A DNA stretch of 30,678 nt from JAPLDB01 sp038230515 (GTDB lineage Bacteria > Bacteroidota > Bacteroidia > AKYH767-A > 2013-40CM-41-45), in assembly GCA_038230515.1 (NCBI GenBank), contig JBBRND010000042.1:1-30678 (forward strand). The letters are read 5' to 3'. The notes beneath the pieces were generated by a model. That model made no database searches, was not told the origin of the DNA, and was given only the letters and a program-made list of their open reading frames with translations. The position numbers and the translations under genes are program-made. Shown in pieces: positions 21,404-30,678 of this stretch; positions within the stretch are counted from its first letter, which is position 1; every line of letters starts with the position of its first letter.

Positions 21404-24400
21404 TTATCGAACAACGGTAACGTGCCCCACCCATTCATAAAATTTATCATCGTTGCCGATGCCATGTATTTTGTAAACATACACATCGCTCTGCACCGGT
21501 CGTCCACCGTAGGTTCCATCCCATGATCCTGATAAGCCATGCCAGTCCTTCAGTTCAAGACCCCAGCGGTCGAAGATGGCAACATAGATGTCGCGCATTT
21601 GTGTCCATTTCGGATAGAAGGTATCGTTAACACCATCGCCATTCGGTGTAAAAGCATTCGGAGCAAACAGCGTGCTGTGCGGACCAATTTCAATTGTTCT
21701 TAAAGTAGTATCGTGGCAGCCATAACTGTTTGTAACAATCAGTTGCGTTACAAACGAACCGGTATCAGCATACACGTGAACAGGATTTACTTCTGATGAA
21801 GTGGTGGTTCCATCGCCAAACGTCCACTGGTATGCAGAATATCCTGAACTCATATTTGTATAGTGAATAACAGGTGTGATGTTATCTGCCTGCGCATTAT
21901 CCATATCAAAGTCAGCAAGCGGAGAAGGGAATGCATCAACAAAACCGTTTTGCGAAAGCGTTGTCTGGCAACCATTGTCGCTAACCACCGTGAGCGTTAC
22001 AGGATACGTGCCTGCCTGCGTGTATGTGTGGTCAGGGTTTTGCGAAGTGCTTACGTTGCCGTCACCGAAATCCCACAACCATCCATTTATTGTTCCGTCA
22101 GAAGATGTAGATTGATCGGCAAAGTGAGCTAAGAAGTTGCTGCAACCATTTCCGCCACCTGCAAATTGCACAATCGGATTCGGGCGAACCAGCACCGTGC
22201 GCAAGGCATTGTTTATGCAGCCATGATTGGAAGTAGCTACCAATGATACATTGTAAGTACCCGTTGAAGCGTAAAGGTGATTCGGACTGTTTGCATTCGA
22301 AGAATTACCATCTCCGAAGCTCCAGAAATAATTGCTGATAGTTCCGTTCGGAATGGTAGAAGCATTTGCAAAACTGTTTGCTGAATTCAGACACACACTG
22401 TCACCCGTAAACAGCACATCCGGCAAAGGATATACCTGCACATGTGCAAGGTCGGTGTTGGAACAGCCGAACTGTGTAGTTGCAGTTAAGGTAATATCAT
22501 ACGTTCCATAAGCCGCATAAGAATAGGAAGGCGTGGGTTGAGTCAGCGTATTGCCGTCACCCATATTCCAACTGTAAGTAAGTTGTGATGAACTATCAAC
22601 AGAGGAAATATCAGCGAGAGAAACCGAATCATGCAGACATGCATTATTAGCAGCAATCTGTGGAGCCGGTACTTCCCAAATATTCACACCGCGCAATGTT
22701 TGATCGCTGCAACCGTGGGTAGTAGTAATTGATAAACTTACAGTATAGTTTCCTGTACTTGCATACGTATGAACAGGAGTGCGGGCGTTTGAAGAATTGT
22801 TATCACCAAAATTCCAGTTCCATGAAGCCACCGCTCCGTCATTTGCTACACTTTGCTCCGCAAAATTTGTAGTTGCTCCGAGGCAGTTATCATTGGTTGC
22901 AAATTGAGCAAGCGGAATGCTGTGAACCAATGCAGGTTGAGTAAGAGTGGTCGCGCATCCATTGGCGCTCGTAACAGTAAGCGTTACATTGTAAGAACCG
23001 GCAGAAGTATAAACCATGCTTGGATTGTTGGTGGTTGAAGTTTGTCCACCTCCCAAATCCCATGCATTTGTAAATGATCCTCCACCCGGCAAACTTGACT
23101 GATTGTAAAACTGAGTAGTGCCGCCAAAGCATGGTTCATTCGCGGTGAATGCAACCAGAGGCATTGGGAAAATATTTATGTTTTGCGTATAGGTACTCGC
23201 ACATCCTTGATCACTGATCACAGTAAGCAATACATGATAAGTACCTGATGTAGAATAATTGTGTGAGGGCTGACCAATCGCTGCAGCAGAACCGTCACCA
23301 AGATTCCAACTCCATTGCGCAATGCTTCCTGATGGAATTGAACTGTTGTCAATAAAATTTACAGCCGTATTCTGGCATTCGTTCAGTGCTGTGAAGTTTG
23401 CCACCGGAAGAGGATACACAGTAAGTGGAACACTCATTGTATCCCGGCAGCCATGATTGGAAGTTGCAATCAGCGTAATGATAAATGTATTCATAGTGGT
23501 ATAGCTGTGCGAAGGATTTGCCTGCACGGTAGCTGTACCATCCCCGAAATTCCAGGAGTACGAAAGTATATTTCCGCTTGAAATAGTTGTGAGGTTTGTA
23601 AACGGCATCGTTGAATTCTGACAGCCGGGTGCTGTGCTGAAATCAGCAACGGGCATTGGGTACACAAGTACTGTATGAGCTGCTGTTGAGGTACAACCTA
23701 AAGAGGAAGTAACTGTAAGATGCATGATGTAGGTTCCATCTGTTGCATACATGTAGGTTGGATTTTGTAAAGCAGAAGTGTTTCCATCACCCATATCCCA
23801 ACTATAAGAAGTTATTGCTCCGTAATTTGAAGAAGAATTATTTACAATAGTTATTGCAGATTGATCGCACACATTCGTTATAGAAAAGACTGCCGTAGGC
23901 AAACCATTTACAGTAATCGAATGCTGCACAGTATCCCTGCAGCCGAATGAAGAAGTAACAACGAGAGAAGCAGAATAAGTTCCGGCATTTGCAAAGTGAT
24001 GCGCAGGATTTTGTGCGCCACTTATTGTACCGTCACCGAAAGTCCAAAGCCAGCTTGTAATAGTTCCGCTCCCTGGTGTAGAATGATCAGTAAAAGGACT
24101 AAGATTATTCAGGCACACATTTGTTGCTGAAAAAAGTGCATTCGGAGTTTGATAAATAGTAACCGAATTTAATGTTGATGCGCTGCATCCTGCGGCTGAC
24201 GTTACAGTAAGCATCACACCGTATGTACCCGAATAGGCGTAAGTATGAACAGGATTGGAAGTAGAAGCAGAGTAGCCATCGCTGAAACCCCATGCGTATG
24301 TATTGATGGTTCCACTGCTTATTGTTGATTGATCTGTAAATGTTGTGCCGATACCGAGGCAAGCCGGAGGTGCGGAGAAAACAGCAACAGGAATAGGATT

Positions 24401-27400
24401 AACATTCACAGTATTGATAAATGTAGCCGAACAGCCGTTAATGTCAGTAACGAGCACTGTATAACTACCTGCAGCGTTTACAGAAATGGTTTGAGAAGTT
24501 GCTCCTGTGCTCCACAAATAAGTACTACCTGCATTACCTGCATTAAGTGATCCGCTTTGTCCGTTGCACAAAGCAAGCAAGGTAGGATTTCCGATTACGT
24601 TACCACCCACAGTTACCTGCGTACTTGCAAGAGTAGGGCAGCCGTTTGGAGAGGTAACAACAACTGAATACATACCGGAATCACTTATAGAAATTGTTTG
24701 AGTTATTTCACCTGTGCTCCATGAATAAGTAGCCCCCGGATTTCCTGCATCCAGTGTGGTGCTGGAGCCAGGACAAACAAAAGTAGGAGGGATATTAACT
24801 GCAGGAACAGCGTTTACAATCACACTCACAGTATCAGATGACTGACATCCATTAGCTGAAACCCCAACTACAAAATAAGTAGAGTTGGCAGATGGCGTAA
24901 CTAACATGCTGGAGCCAGATACATTTCCGGGATACCAGGTAAGATTCGGTGCTCCAGAGGCAGTCAGAGAAACAGTAGAGCCGTTGCAAATAGTTTGATC
25001 CGGCCCGGCATTAATTGCAGGAATTGAATTTACTGTCAATTGAACTGTATCTGATGCGACACAGCCATTCGCATCAGTAGCGGTTACAATGTAATTTGTG
25101 CTATTATTTGGATTTACAGTTATGCTTTGAGTAGTGCTTCCACCCGGAGCCCACAAGTAAGTTACAACGCTCGAAGCAGTTGAACTAAGAGTAGCTGAAG
25201 AACCTCTGCATATCTGCTGGTCAACACCTGCATTTACTGTTGGCAGCGCATGTACGAATACATTTACCGCATCTGTGGCTATGCAGCCATTTGCATTTGT
25301 AACAGTAACTGAATAAGGAGTGTTAGCAGCAGGATTCACCGTTATGCTTGCAGTAGTTGCATTACCCGGTGTCCACAAATACGATGTTCCCCCGGAAGCG
25401 TTCAGTGTAGCAGAACTTCCTGCACAAATATTTTGATCAGCACCTGCGTTGGCTATCGGAAGTGAATTTACTGATACAGGTTGTGTCACTGTATCGAGAC
25501 ATCCATTTGATGAAGTTACAACCAGTGTTACAGTAAATGAACCTGAAGTTGAATAGGTATGGGTAGGATTAGAAGAAGCAGAAGTTGCAAGGTCGCCAAA
25601 ACTCCATGTTGAGCTTGTAATTCCACCGGATGAAATTGAAGAAGTGTTTGTAAAGTTTGTTGCATTCCCAATACATACCGTAGTACCTGTAAATAATGCA
25701 ACAGGTAAGGGATAAACTGTGATCGGTTGCGTAATTGTATTTGAACATCCACCTGCCGTAGTTACTTGCAAGGTCACAGTGAAGTTACCATTTGATGAAT
25801 AACTATGCGTGGGATTTTGTTGAGCGCTTGTAGCGCCATCACCGAAGGTCCAAGAATAGGAAGTAATATTTCCCGAAGACACTGAAGAAAGGTCAGTAAA
25901 TGATGCAGAAGAATTCTGGCAGGCATTTATAGCACTGAAGTTGGCAACCGGTAAAGGGTTTACAGAAACAATCCCTGTATAAGTTGAAATACATCCGTTA
26001 GAGGAAGTAATCGAAAGTGTTACGTTTTGATTTCCGGAAGTAGAAAAAGTATGAGAAGGATTCTGTGAACCACTCACTCCTCCATCGCCAAAATCCCATG
26101 ACCAAGATGTAATTGTTCCGCTTGAAATATTTGAGATGTCAGTGAAAGAAGTAGTATTTCCAATACACACACTGGAAGCGGTAAAGTTCGCAACCGGCAG
26201 TGGATTTATGGAAGCATTAGCAGTAATATTTCCGTTACATCCTGTAGCAGTATCAGTAACCGTTACAGTATAAGTTCCTGCAGTGTAAACAGTAATCGCC
26301 TGTGAAGTCTGTCCTGTAGACCATAGGTATTGATAGCCGGAATATCCGGGATTAATAACGGCACTGTCGCCTTGGCAGAAGGAAACAGTTGGAAGTGTAA
26401 CATTTAAACTGCTTCCGATTGTTGCCACGCATGATGCTGAGGTGCTACAGCCAAAAGCATCAGTTGCCGTTACTGAATACGTTCCACCTGTTGAAATATT
26501 TATTGTCTGCATAGTTTCTCCCGTGCTCCATAAATAATTCACTCCAGCAACGCCTGCGTCAAGAGTTGCGGTTGATCCGTTGCATATAAATACTGGTGAA
26601 AGATTGACAGCAGGTGACTGATGAACAAACACTGCTACTGTATCATACCCAACACAAGTACCATTTGATACCTGAACAATGTATGTTGCATCTGCGGAAG
26701 GGCTCACTGTTATTGTTGATGAAGTAGAGCCACCCGGAAACCAACTGTAAGTTGCACCACCTGAAGCACTCAAAGTTGCAGACGATCCAGAACAAATATT
26801 TTGATCTGCACTTGCATTTGGCAATGGAACAGGATTTACAATCACCGCTACCTGATCACTTGCCACACAACCATTAGTATCCGTAACTGTAACGGTATAA
26901 TTAGTAGAGGATGGAGGGTTTACAACTATCACAGCTGTTGTATCACCGGTATTCCATGAATAACTTCCACCACCCGTTGCAGTTAAATTAACAGGACTGT
27001 TTGCACACATCTGTACATCAGGTCCTGCATTCGCAACAGGTAACGGAAAAACTGTAACTGCGGTAGTTGCAGTGTTAGAGCAACCGTTGTTATCTGTTCC
27101 GGTAAGCACTACAGTGTAAGTGCCATCGCTGTTATAAGTATAAACAGGATTTTGTCCTGCTCCTGTAGCACCGTTTCCGTAGTTCCAGGAATATCCACTC
27201 ATTCCGCCTGTTGAATTAAACGAAATTGGGGAACCCAGGCAGGCATTCATTCCCGTAATTGCAACAGTTGGTAAAGCATAGATGGTAATAGTGTGAGTAA
27301 CTGTGTCAGAACAGGCAGATGAATCACCGGCAATCATCGTAATTGTGTAAGTACCTGAAGTAGCAAATGTATGACAAGGACTTTGTGATGTCGCATTTGT

Positions 27401-29134
27401 ACCGTCACCAAAGTCCCAAGACCAGACAGAAATAGTTCCTGCTGAAACAGTTGTGTTATTAAAACAAATTGTTGATCCAACGCAACCATTGGCAGCAATG
27501 AAGTCTGCTACTGGTGGTGGAGCTAATGTTACCGGCAGTGTGAGCGTATCATAGCAACCAAGGGAGTTTCCAATAATCAATGTGACGTTGTAGGTTCCGT
27601 CTGTTCCGTACGTGTGTGTAGGATCTGCAATGTTTGAAGTAGAGCCATCACCGAAATCCCAATGCCAGCTTGTTATTATTCCACCCGGTGTTGATGATGC
27701 ATCAAAGAAGTTAACTGCAGAGTTGAAACATGGAGGAACTGTTGCAGTGAATGCAGCAGTTGGTATAAATGGTTCTGTTACAAGTACTGTGTCAGTTGCA
27801 GAACATGTTCCGTTGCTTGCAGTTACATAATAAGTTCCTGCACCAACCGTTATTGATTGAGAAGTTGCTCCATTGCTCCATAAATAGGTATATGGTCCGC
27901 CACCTGCTGCAGTTGCAGTAAGTGTTGCCACATCGCTGCAGGCAACACCTGCATCAGGCCCTGCATCTACAGAGATACCGATAACAGTTATAGTATAAGA
28001 ATAAATCTGAGAACCGAAGTACGGACAAGCATTATCAACTACACGGACTGTAAATGTATATGAGCCACCTATATCTGCAGAAGTGGGAGTCCAGCAAAAA
28101 GTGCTTACCGGATGTTGTGCATTGGTAGAAGTGAGTGTTCCAGCGGGAATTCCATTATCCCAAGTTACAGTCAGAATTTGTCCTACGTCAGGATCATTAG
28201 AAAAAATATCAAAACATGTTTGCTGATTGGCACAAACAGTGATTGAAAAATTATTTGTTCCGTTGATTCCCGTAAGTGACGGAAGATTGTTAGCGCAATT
28301 CATTACAGTTATCTGCATATCACGCTCTACGCTTCCAATCAACACACCGTTTCTATACTCACTAACCAGAACAGCCATCACTGTTACTTCCAAACTTTGA
28401 GGAGTCATACAAATATCACCCGTAAATGGATTAAAAGTTACGGCTGGAACTGAATTCAACGGTTGTGATGCATTGTAAGGCGCATTGTAGATAACATTTG
28501 TTCCCGCGGTTTGATAGGGAGTGATCAACTGATAGGCAAGTGAATCTCCATCTACATCATAAGCTCCATGATTGAAACAATATAACTGCCCATTGCAAAT
28601 GAAGGGTACAGGCTTATTGGAGAAAGTCGGTGAATTATTACAGGGTGTAATCAGGTTATTCAGAGTTGCATAAATATAAAACGTGCTTGCGCCAGGAGTT
28701 ACAATCGTTGTAATCGCAGCGTTGCGGCAACACAATGAATACCCGAAAACCCAGTCAGAACACTGCTGAGGTAACGTTACAATTCCATCATATACCCATT
28801 CCTGAATTCCGGTGAAAGTTCCACCATTGCATGTAGTCACAGAAGTCGAACATGCAGGGGTAACCTCCTGTCCGGTGCCGGGGCGTGCATAGCAGGTAAC
28901 TCCAAGAGATTGTCCACATGAGACAGAGTTAATTGTCACAAACGGATTCACGGGCGCGCCAATGCCTATGCAGTCTCGATAAAAGGTAAGCGTTACCTTG
29001 TACGTGTTTCCACCAAGGCACGTGTACGTAAGATCTGCACCCATCGAGTGACTTGCACTCGCATGATGGCTGGTAAGCCAGAGCATTGCAAATAACCACA
29101 CTCCTAAATTTTTAAGTTGTAAAATTTTTCTCAT
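21404..29134 (-). CDS. Giant PKD-repeat surface protein with T9SS type B sorting domain
   Basis: 2576 residues, the largest gene in the window. A signal peptide (about 1-27, ending HASA) is followed by a cysteine-rich N-terminal region of about 280 residues (SHSMGADLTYTCLGGNTYKV, WVFGYSLCCRNAAI) seen in gliding-motility-associated proteins, and a cadherin-like part to about 390. Then come about 17 PKD domains, counted by their WxFGDG-type cores, mixed with about ten SprB-like modules with a YLWSTG core and a TYxVTVTD strand. The last 93 residues are the type B sorting domain (FAPNAFTPNGDGVNDTF, IFDRWG, GSWDGTYGGRPVQSDVYVYK). Expected to be exported by the type IX system as a surface adhesin or motility-type protein. 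Almost no lysine or arginine occurs in the repeats. Confidence 0.93.
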   Translation of the reverse strand: MRKILQLKNLGVWLFAMLWLTSHHASASHSMGADLTYTCLGGNTYKVTLTFYRDCIGIGAPVNPFVTINSVSCGQSLGVTCYARPGTGQEVTPACSTSVTTCNGGTFTGIQEWVYDGIVTLPQQCSDWVFGYSLCCRNAAITTIVTPGASTFYIYATLNNLITPCNNSPTFSNKPVPFICNGQLYCFNHGAYDVDGDSLAYQLITPYQTAGTNVIYNAPYNASQPLNSVPAVTFNPFTGDICMTPQSLEVTVMAVLVSEYRNGVLIGSVERDMQITVMNCANNLPSLTGINGTNNFSITVCANQQTCFDIFSNDPDVGQILTVTWDNGIPAGTLTSTNAQHPVSTFCWTPTSADIGGSYTFTVRVVDNACPYFGSQIYSYTITVIGISVDAGPDAGVACSDVATLTATAAGGGPYTYLWSNGATSQSITVGAGTYYVTASNGTCSATDTVLVTEPFIPTAAFTATVPPCFNSAVNFFDASSTPGGIITSWHWDFGDGSTSNIADPTHTYGTDGTYNVTLIIGNSLGCYDTLTLPVTLAPPPVADFIAANGCVGSTICFNNTTVSAGTISVWSWDFGDGTNATSQSPCHTFATSGTYTITMIAGDSSACSDTVTHTITIYALPTVAITGMNACLGSPISFNSTGGMSGYSWNYGNGATGAGQNPVYTYNSDGTYTVVLTGTDNNGCSNTATTAVTVFPLPVANAGPDVQMCANSPVNLTATGGGSYSWNTGDTTAVIVVNPPSSTNYTVTVTDTNGCVASDQVAVIVNPVPLPNASADQNICSGSSATLSASGGATYSWFPGGSTSSTITVSPSADATYIVQVSNGTCVGYDTVAVFVHQSPAVNLSPVFICNGSTATLDAGVAGVNYLWSTGETMQTINISTGGTYSVTATDAFGCSTSASCVATIGSSLNVTLPTVSFCQGDSAVINPGYSGYQYLWSTGQTSQAITVYTAGTYTVTVTDTATGCNGNITANASINPLPVANFTASSVCIGNTTSFTDISNISSGTITSWSWDFGDGGVSGSQNPSHTFSTSGNQNVTLSITSSNGCISTYTGIVSVNPLPVANFSAINACQNSSASFTDLSSVSSGNITSYSWTFGDGATSAQQNPTHSYSSNGNFTVTLQVTTAGGCSNTITQPITVYPLPVALFTGTTVCIGNATNFTNTSSISSGGITSSTWSFGDLATSASSNPTHTYSTSGSFTVTLVVTSSNGCLDTVTQPVSVNSLPIANAGADQNICAGSSATLNASGGTSYLWTPGNATTASITVNPAANTPYSVTVTNANGCIATDAVNVFVHALPTVNAGVDQQICRGSSATLSSTASSVVTYLWAPGGSTTQSITVNPNNSTNYIVTATDANGCVASDTVQLTVNSIPAINAGPDQTICNGSTVSLTASGAPNLTWYPGNVSGSSMLVTPSANSTYFVVGVSANGCQSSDTVSVIVNAVPAVNIPPTFVCPGSSTTLDAGNPGATYSWSTGEITQTISISDSGMYSVVVTSPNGCPTLASTQVTVGGNVIGNPTLLALCNGQSGSLNAGNAGSTYLWSTGATSQTISVNAAGSYTVLVTDINGCSATFINTVNVNPIPVAVFSAPPACLGIGTTFTDQSTISSGTINTYAWGFSDGYSASTSNPVHTYAYSGTYGVMLTVTSAAGCSASTLNSVTIYQTPNALFSATNVCLNNLSPFTDHSTPGSGTITSWLWTFGDGTISGAQNPAHHFANAGTYSASLVVTSSFGCRDTVQHSITVNGLPTAVFSITNVCDQSAITIVNNSSSNYGAITSYSWDMGDGNTSALQNPTYMYATDGTYIMHLTVTSSLGCTSTAAHTVLVYPMPVADFSTAPGCQNSTMPFTNLTTISSGNILSYSWNFGDGTATVQANPSHSYTTMNTFIITLIATSNHGCRDTMSVPLTVYPLPVANFTALNECQNTAVNFIDNSSIPSGSIAQWSWNLGDGSAAAIGQPSHNYSTSGTYHVLLTVISDQGCASTYTQNINIFPMPLVAFTANEPCFGGTTQFYNQSSLPGGGSFTNAWDLGGGQTSTTNNPSMVYTSAGSYNVTLTVTSANGCATTLTQPALVHSIPLAQFATNDNCLGATTNFAEQSVANDGAVASWNWNFGDNNSSNARTPVHTYASTGNYTVSLSITTTHGCSDQTLRGVNIWEVPAPQIAANNACLHDSVSLADISSVDSSSQLTYSWNMGDGNTLTQPTPSYSYAAYGTYDITLTATTQFGCSNTDLAHVQVYPLPDVLFTGDSVCLNSANSFANASTIPNGTISNYFWSFGDGNSSNANSPNHLYASTGTYNVSLVATSNHGCINNALRTVLVRPNPIVQFAGGGNGCSNFLAHFADQSTSSDGTINGWLWDFGDGNVSTSQNPDHTYTQAGTYPVTLTVVSDNGCQTTLSQNGFVDAFPSPLADFDMDNAQADNITPVIHYTNMSSGYSAYQWTFGDGTTTSSEVNPVHVYADTGSFVTQLIVTNSYGCHDTTLRTIEIGPHSTLFAPNAFTPNGDGVNDTFYPKWTQMRDIYVAIFDRWGLELKDWHGLSGSWDGTYGGRPVQSDVYVYKIHGIGNDDKFYEWVGHVTVVR

Positions 29135-29479
29135 AACACCGAGTTTTATGTTCGCTTCGTCCTTCAGTGAACTTTTGCTTTAGCGAATTTTTACGACTGA
29201 AAATTAGTTTCTATCACAGTGAAGCGTTGCCTAAACAGACGCTCTTCTCAGAGTTGTAATAAGAATCATTTTATTCTTAAAAAGAAAAGATGGCTAAGCG
29301 AAAAGAATGTGTTTCTGCATATCATTTCGGAGCGAATCTGAATTTCCGTTCATCAATGGCAGAAAAGATGATGTAAGATTTTATCGAAGATTTTTGGTGA
29401 GAGCCCTCTTTTCAAAAAATTAAACGAACTCAACGAAAATATTACACAATTTCAGAGCGCTCATCGCTGATATATTTTT
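29135..29479. other. Intergenic region without a recognised gene
   Basis: It should contain the promoter of the giant minus-strand gene, but no exact TAnnTTTG box is seen on that strand; the nearest is TAATTTTC around 29197-29204. A small inverted repeat TAAGAAT CATTTT ATTCTTA lies near 29259-29279. A 28-codon frame at 29291 is too short to support. Confidence 0.4.
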
Positions 29480-29487
29480 TACATTTG
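29480..29487 (+). promoter_or_regulatory. -7 promoter box (TACATTTG) ahead of the tRNA-like gene
   Basis: Exact TAnnTTTG match followed by C, 93 bases before the tRNA-like sequence; suggests the locus is still transcribed. Confidence 0.5.
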
Positions 29488-29580
29488 CATCCGTTTTTTT
29501 CTGATTGATGGATAACTGTGATTTTGGAAAGCTCTTTAAAGCCAATGTAAAGTCACAAATCCCTAATCAGAAATCATTCA

Positions 29581-29647
29581 CGGGGTGCAGCGTAGTCAGG
29601 TAGCGGGTCAGCGCTGGAGGCCGTGGGTTCGAATCCCGCCACCCTGA
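29581..29647 (+). tRNA. tRNA-Pro-like gene lacking the anticodon loop
   Basis: 67 bases against a usual 74. All other parts are in place: acceptor CGGGGTG/CACCCTG (one G-T), D arm GCGT-AGTCAGGTA-GCGG with GG in the loop, five-base variable loop AGGCC, T arm GTGGG-TTCGAAT-CCCGC, discriminator A. The anticodon stem halves TCAGC and GCTGG are complementary at all five positions but directly adjacent: the seven loop bases, including the anticodon, are absent. C1-G72 with A73 is the bacterial proline identity pattern. As written it cannot decode. It is a pseudo-tRNA, a processed or split gene, or a sequence error in a hairpin. The CCA is not encoded. Confidence 0.6.
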
Positions 29648-29679
29648 CACTTTAGTAAACTCAACTCAACCCAAAATAG

Positions 29680-30402
29680 ATGTTTCATTCTCTTTTTACC
29701 GCTGAAGGTCTTATTGGTTTGGTTACGCTGGTGCTGATGGAGATTGTGTTGGGAATTGACAACATTATTTTCATAGCCATTCTTTGCGGACTCCTTCCCA
29801 AGAAAGCCGATCAGCGAAAAGCGCGAATAACAGGATTGTCACTTGCACTTGTTATCCGCATACTTTTACTATTCACAATATCATGGATCACAAGATTAGT
29901 CAACCCTCTTTTTTACATCTCAAATTTCGGAGCGAGTGGGAGAGATCTTATTCTCTTTTCAGGAGGTATATTTCTAATTTACAAAACTGGGCAGGAAATT
30001 TATCAGAAGGTAAAAGGTCGGAATGGAGAGCATCAACCCAAAGCAAGAACACTAACTGTAACTCAGGCAATTATTCAGATCACCTTAATTGATATTGTAT
30101 TCTCTTTTGATTCCATTCTTACTGCAGTTGGCCTCAGTCGCGACATTGTAATCATGGTAACAGCAGTTACACTCTCCATGTTCGTCATGCTTTTTTTCGC
30201 GCCTTACGTAAGCGATTTCATTAACAAATATCCCAGCTTAAAAATGCTGGCACTCGTTTTCCTGATTGGCATCGGACTTCTACTTATGTTCGAAGCGTTG
30301 CATATTCATATTGAAAAGGGTTATGTTTATGTTGCAATGGGACTCTCGTTCGTTGTTGAAATGCTCAACATCAAAATGAGAAAAGCAAGACGAGTACGAT
30401 GA
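29680..30402 (+). CDS. TerC family integral membrane protein
   Basis: 240 residues with about seven membrane segments. The family signature acidic segments are present: LVLMEIVLGIDNIIFIAILC near the N-terminus and ITLIDIVFSFDSILTAVGL in the middle, two Asp-containing repeats in pseudo-symmetry. TerC proteins are implicated in tellurite resistance and, more recently, in manganese or calcium export that supports exported metalloproteins; substrate is not known here. It starts 32 bases after the tRNA-like sequence and no separate box is seen between, so it may share that promoter. A strong terminator follows. Confidence 0.9.
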   Translation: MFHSLFTAEGLIGLVTLVLMEIVLGIDNIIFIAILCGLLPKKADQRKARITGLSLALVIRILLLFTISWITRLVNPLFYISNFGASGRDLILFSGGIFLIYKTGQEIYQKVKGRNGEHQPKARTLTVTQAIIQITLIDIVFSFDSILTAVGLSRDIVIMVTAVTLSMFVMLFFAPYVSDFINKYPSLKMLALVFLIGIGLLLMFEALHIHIEKGYVYVAMGLSFVVEMLNIKMRKARRVR

Positions 30403-30440
30403 TTTATTGTGCCATCAGGTTCTTTAACGAGTAAAAGCAA

Positions 30441-30472
30441 AGAGGGCTATTACATTAAAGTAACAGCCCTCT
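30441..30472. terminator. Bidirectional rho-independent terminator
   Basis: Stem AGAGGGCTATTAC with GTAACAGCCCTCT, twelve of thirteen positions paired around ATTAAA, with A-rich sequence before and TATTATTT after. It separates the converging TerC and T9SS cargo genes. Confidence 0.8.
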
Positions 30473-30497
30473 TATTATTTGATTGAAAGAATTTATG

Positions 30498-30678
30498 TTA
30501 CTGAACCACCACTCTAACCTGCTCCGTGCGATCACCACTCATAATGCTGAGCTGGTAAACACCTTTTGCAAGAGAGCTAAGATTAAGATCCACCACGTTG
30601 ATGCCTTCAGTAGCCGCACCGTCAGTTGACAGTACATTCTGACCAAGCACATCAGTCATGTTGAGATGATACTGAGCA
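30498..30678 (-). CDS. T9SS type A sorting domain protein, C-terminal fragment
   Basis: The 3' end of a minus-strand gene that continues past the right edge. The 60 visible residues (AQYHLNMTDVLGQNVLSTDG, then VVDLNLSSLAKGVYQLSIMS and GDRTEQVRVVVQ) are the second half of a type A sorting domain: the DVLGQ strand, L-x-x-L-A-K-G-V-Y turn and basic final strand. The passenger domain is not visible. Confidence 0.8.
   Translation of the reverse strand, partial: AQYHLNMTDVLGQNVLSTDGAATEGINVVDLNLSSLAKGVYQLSIMSGDRTEQVRVVVQ

Noticed and set aside
29291..29377. 28-codon frame upstream of the tRNA-like gene
   Set aside because: No supporting promoter, family or composition signal.

Overview
The window is a stretch of chromosome from a Bacteroidota bacterium, outside Bacteroides itself and most likely an environmental lineage. 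Evidence: type IX secretion (T9SS) C-terminal sorting domains of both type A (YPNP...) and type B (gliding-motility-associated), a TonB-dependent receptor paired with a DUF4249 lipoprotein, the rpmG-DUF4295-ftsY cluster, and repeated Bacteroidota -7 promoter boxes (TAnnTTTG). Most genes are housekeeping; the accessory material is concentrated at about 16.1-20.2 kb and in small insertions.

Layout. 1-304: tail of a T9SS cargo protein carrying two copies of a palindromic repeat. 503-4470 (+): TonB-dependent receptor, DUF4249 lipoprotein and a secreted PepSY-like protein, closed by a terminator. 4556-9501 (-): O-methyltransferase, queE, folD, ffh, a PhnP-like metallo-hydrolase and a small conserved protein. 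Back-to-back promoters at 9508-9548 separate this from 9660-14523 (+): a three-gene proton-translocating transhydrogenase (pntA part 1, pntA part 2, pntB) interrupted by a four-helix-bundle gene between inverted repeats, then an exported aminopeptidase P. 14668-16117 (+): ribosomal protein L33, DUF4295 protein and ftsY.

16118-20163 (+) is accessory. It holds a leader hairpin, a GA microsatellite, a strict 21-bp repeat array, a small fibronectin-III-like protein, a terminator, a 49-residue membrane protein, a DUF6978/DUF1828-DUF1829 gene pair, a 148-bp palindrome resembling an integron attC site, and an exported trypsin-like protease. 20295-29134: a DUF1028 protein with a type A sorting domain, facing a 2576-residue PKD-rich surface protein with a type B sorting domain. 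29581-30678: a proline-type tRNA gene that lacks exactly its seven-base anticodon loop, a TerC-family membrane protein, a bidirectional terminator and the tail of another T9SS cargo protein.

How parts work together: Ffh and FtsY are the two GTPases of co-translational membrane targeting. The Pnt subunits form one membrane enzyme exchanging hydride between NAD(H) and NADP(H). Four proteins carry T9SS tags, so much of the remaining content concerns the cell surface. The best candidates for something new are the tRNA without an anticodon loop, the 21-bp array with its FN3-like neighbour, and the inverted-repeat-bounded four-helix-bundle cassette inside the pnt operon. All calls are by reading alone; no database search was run.
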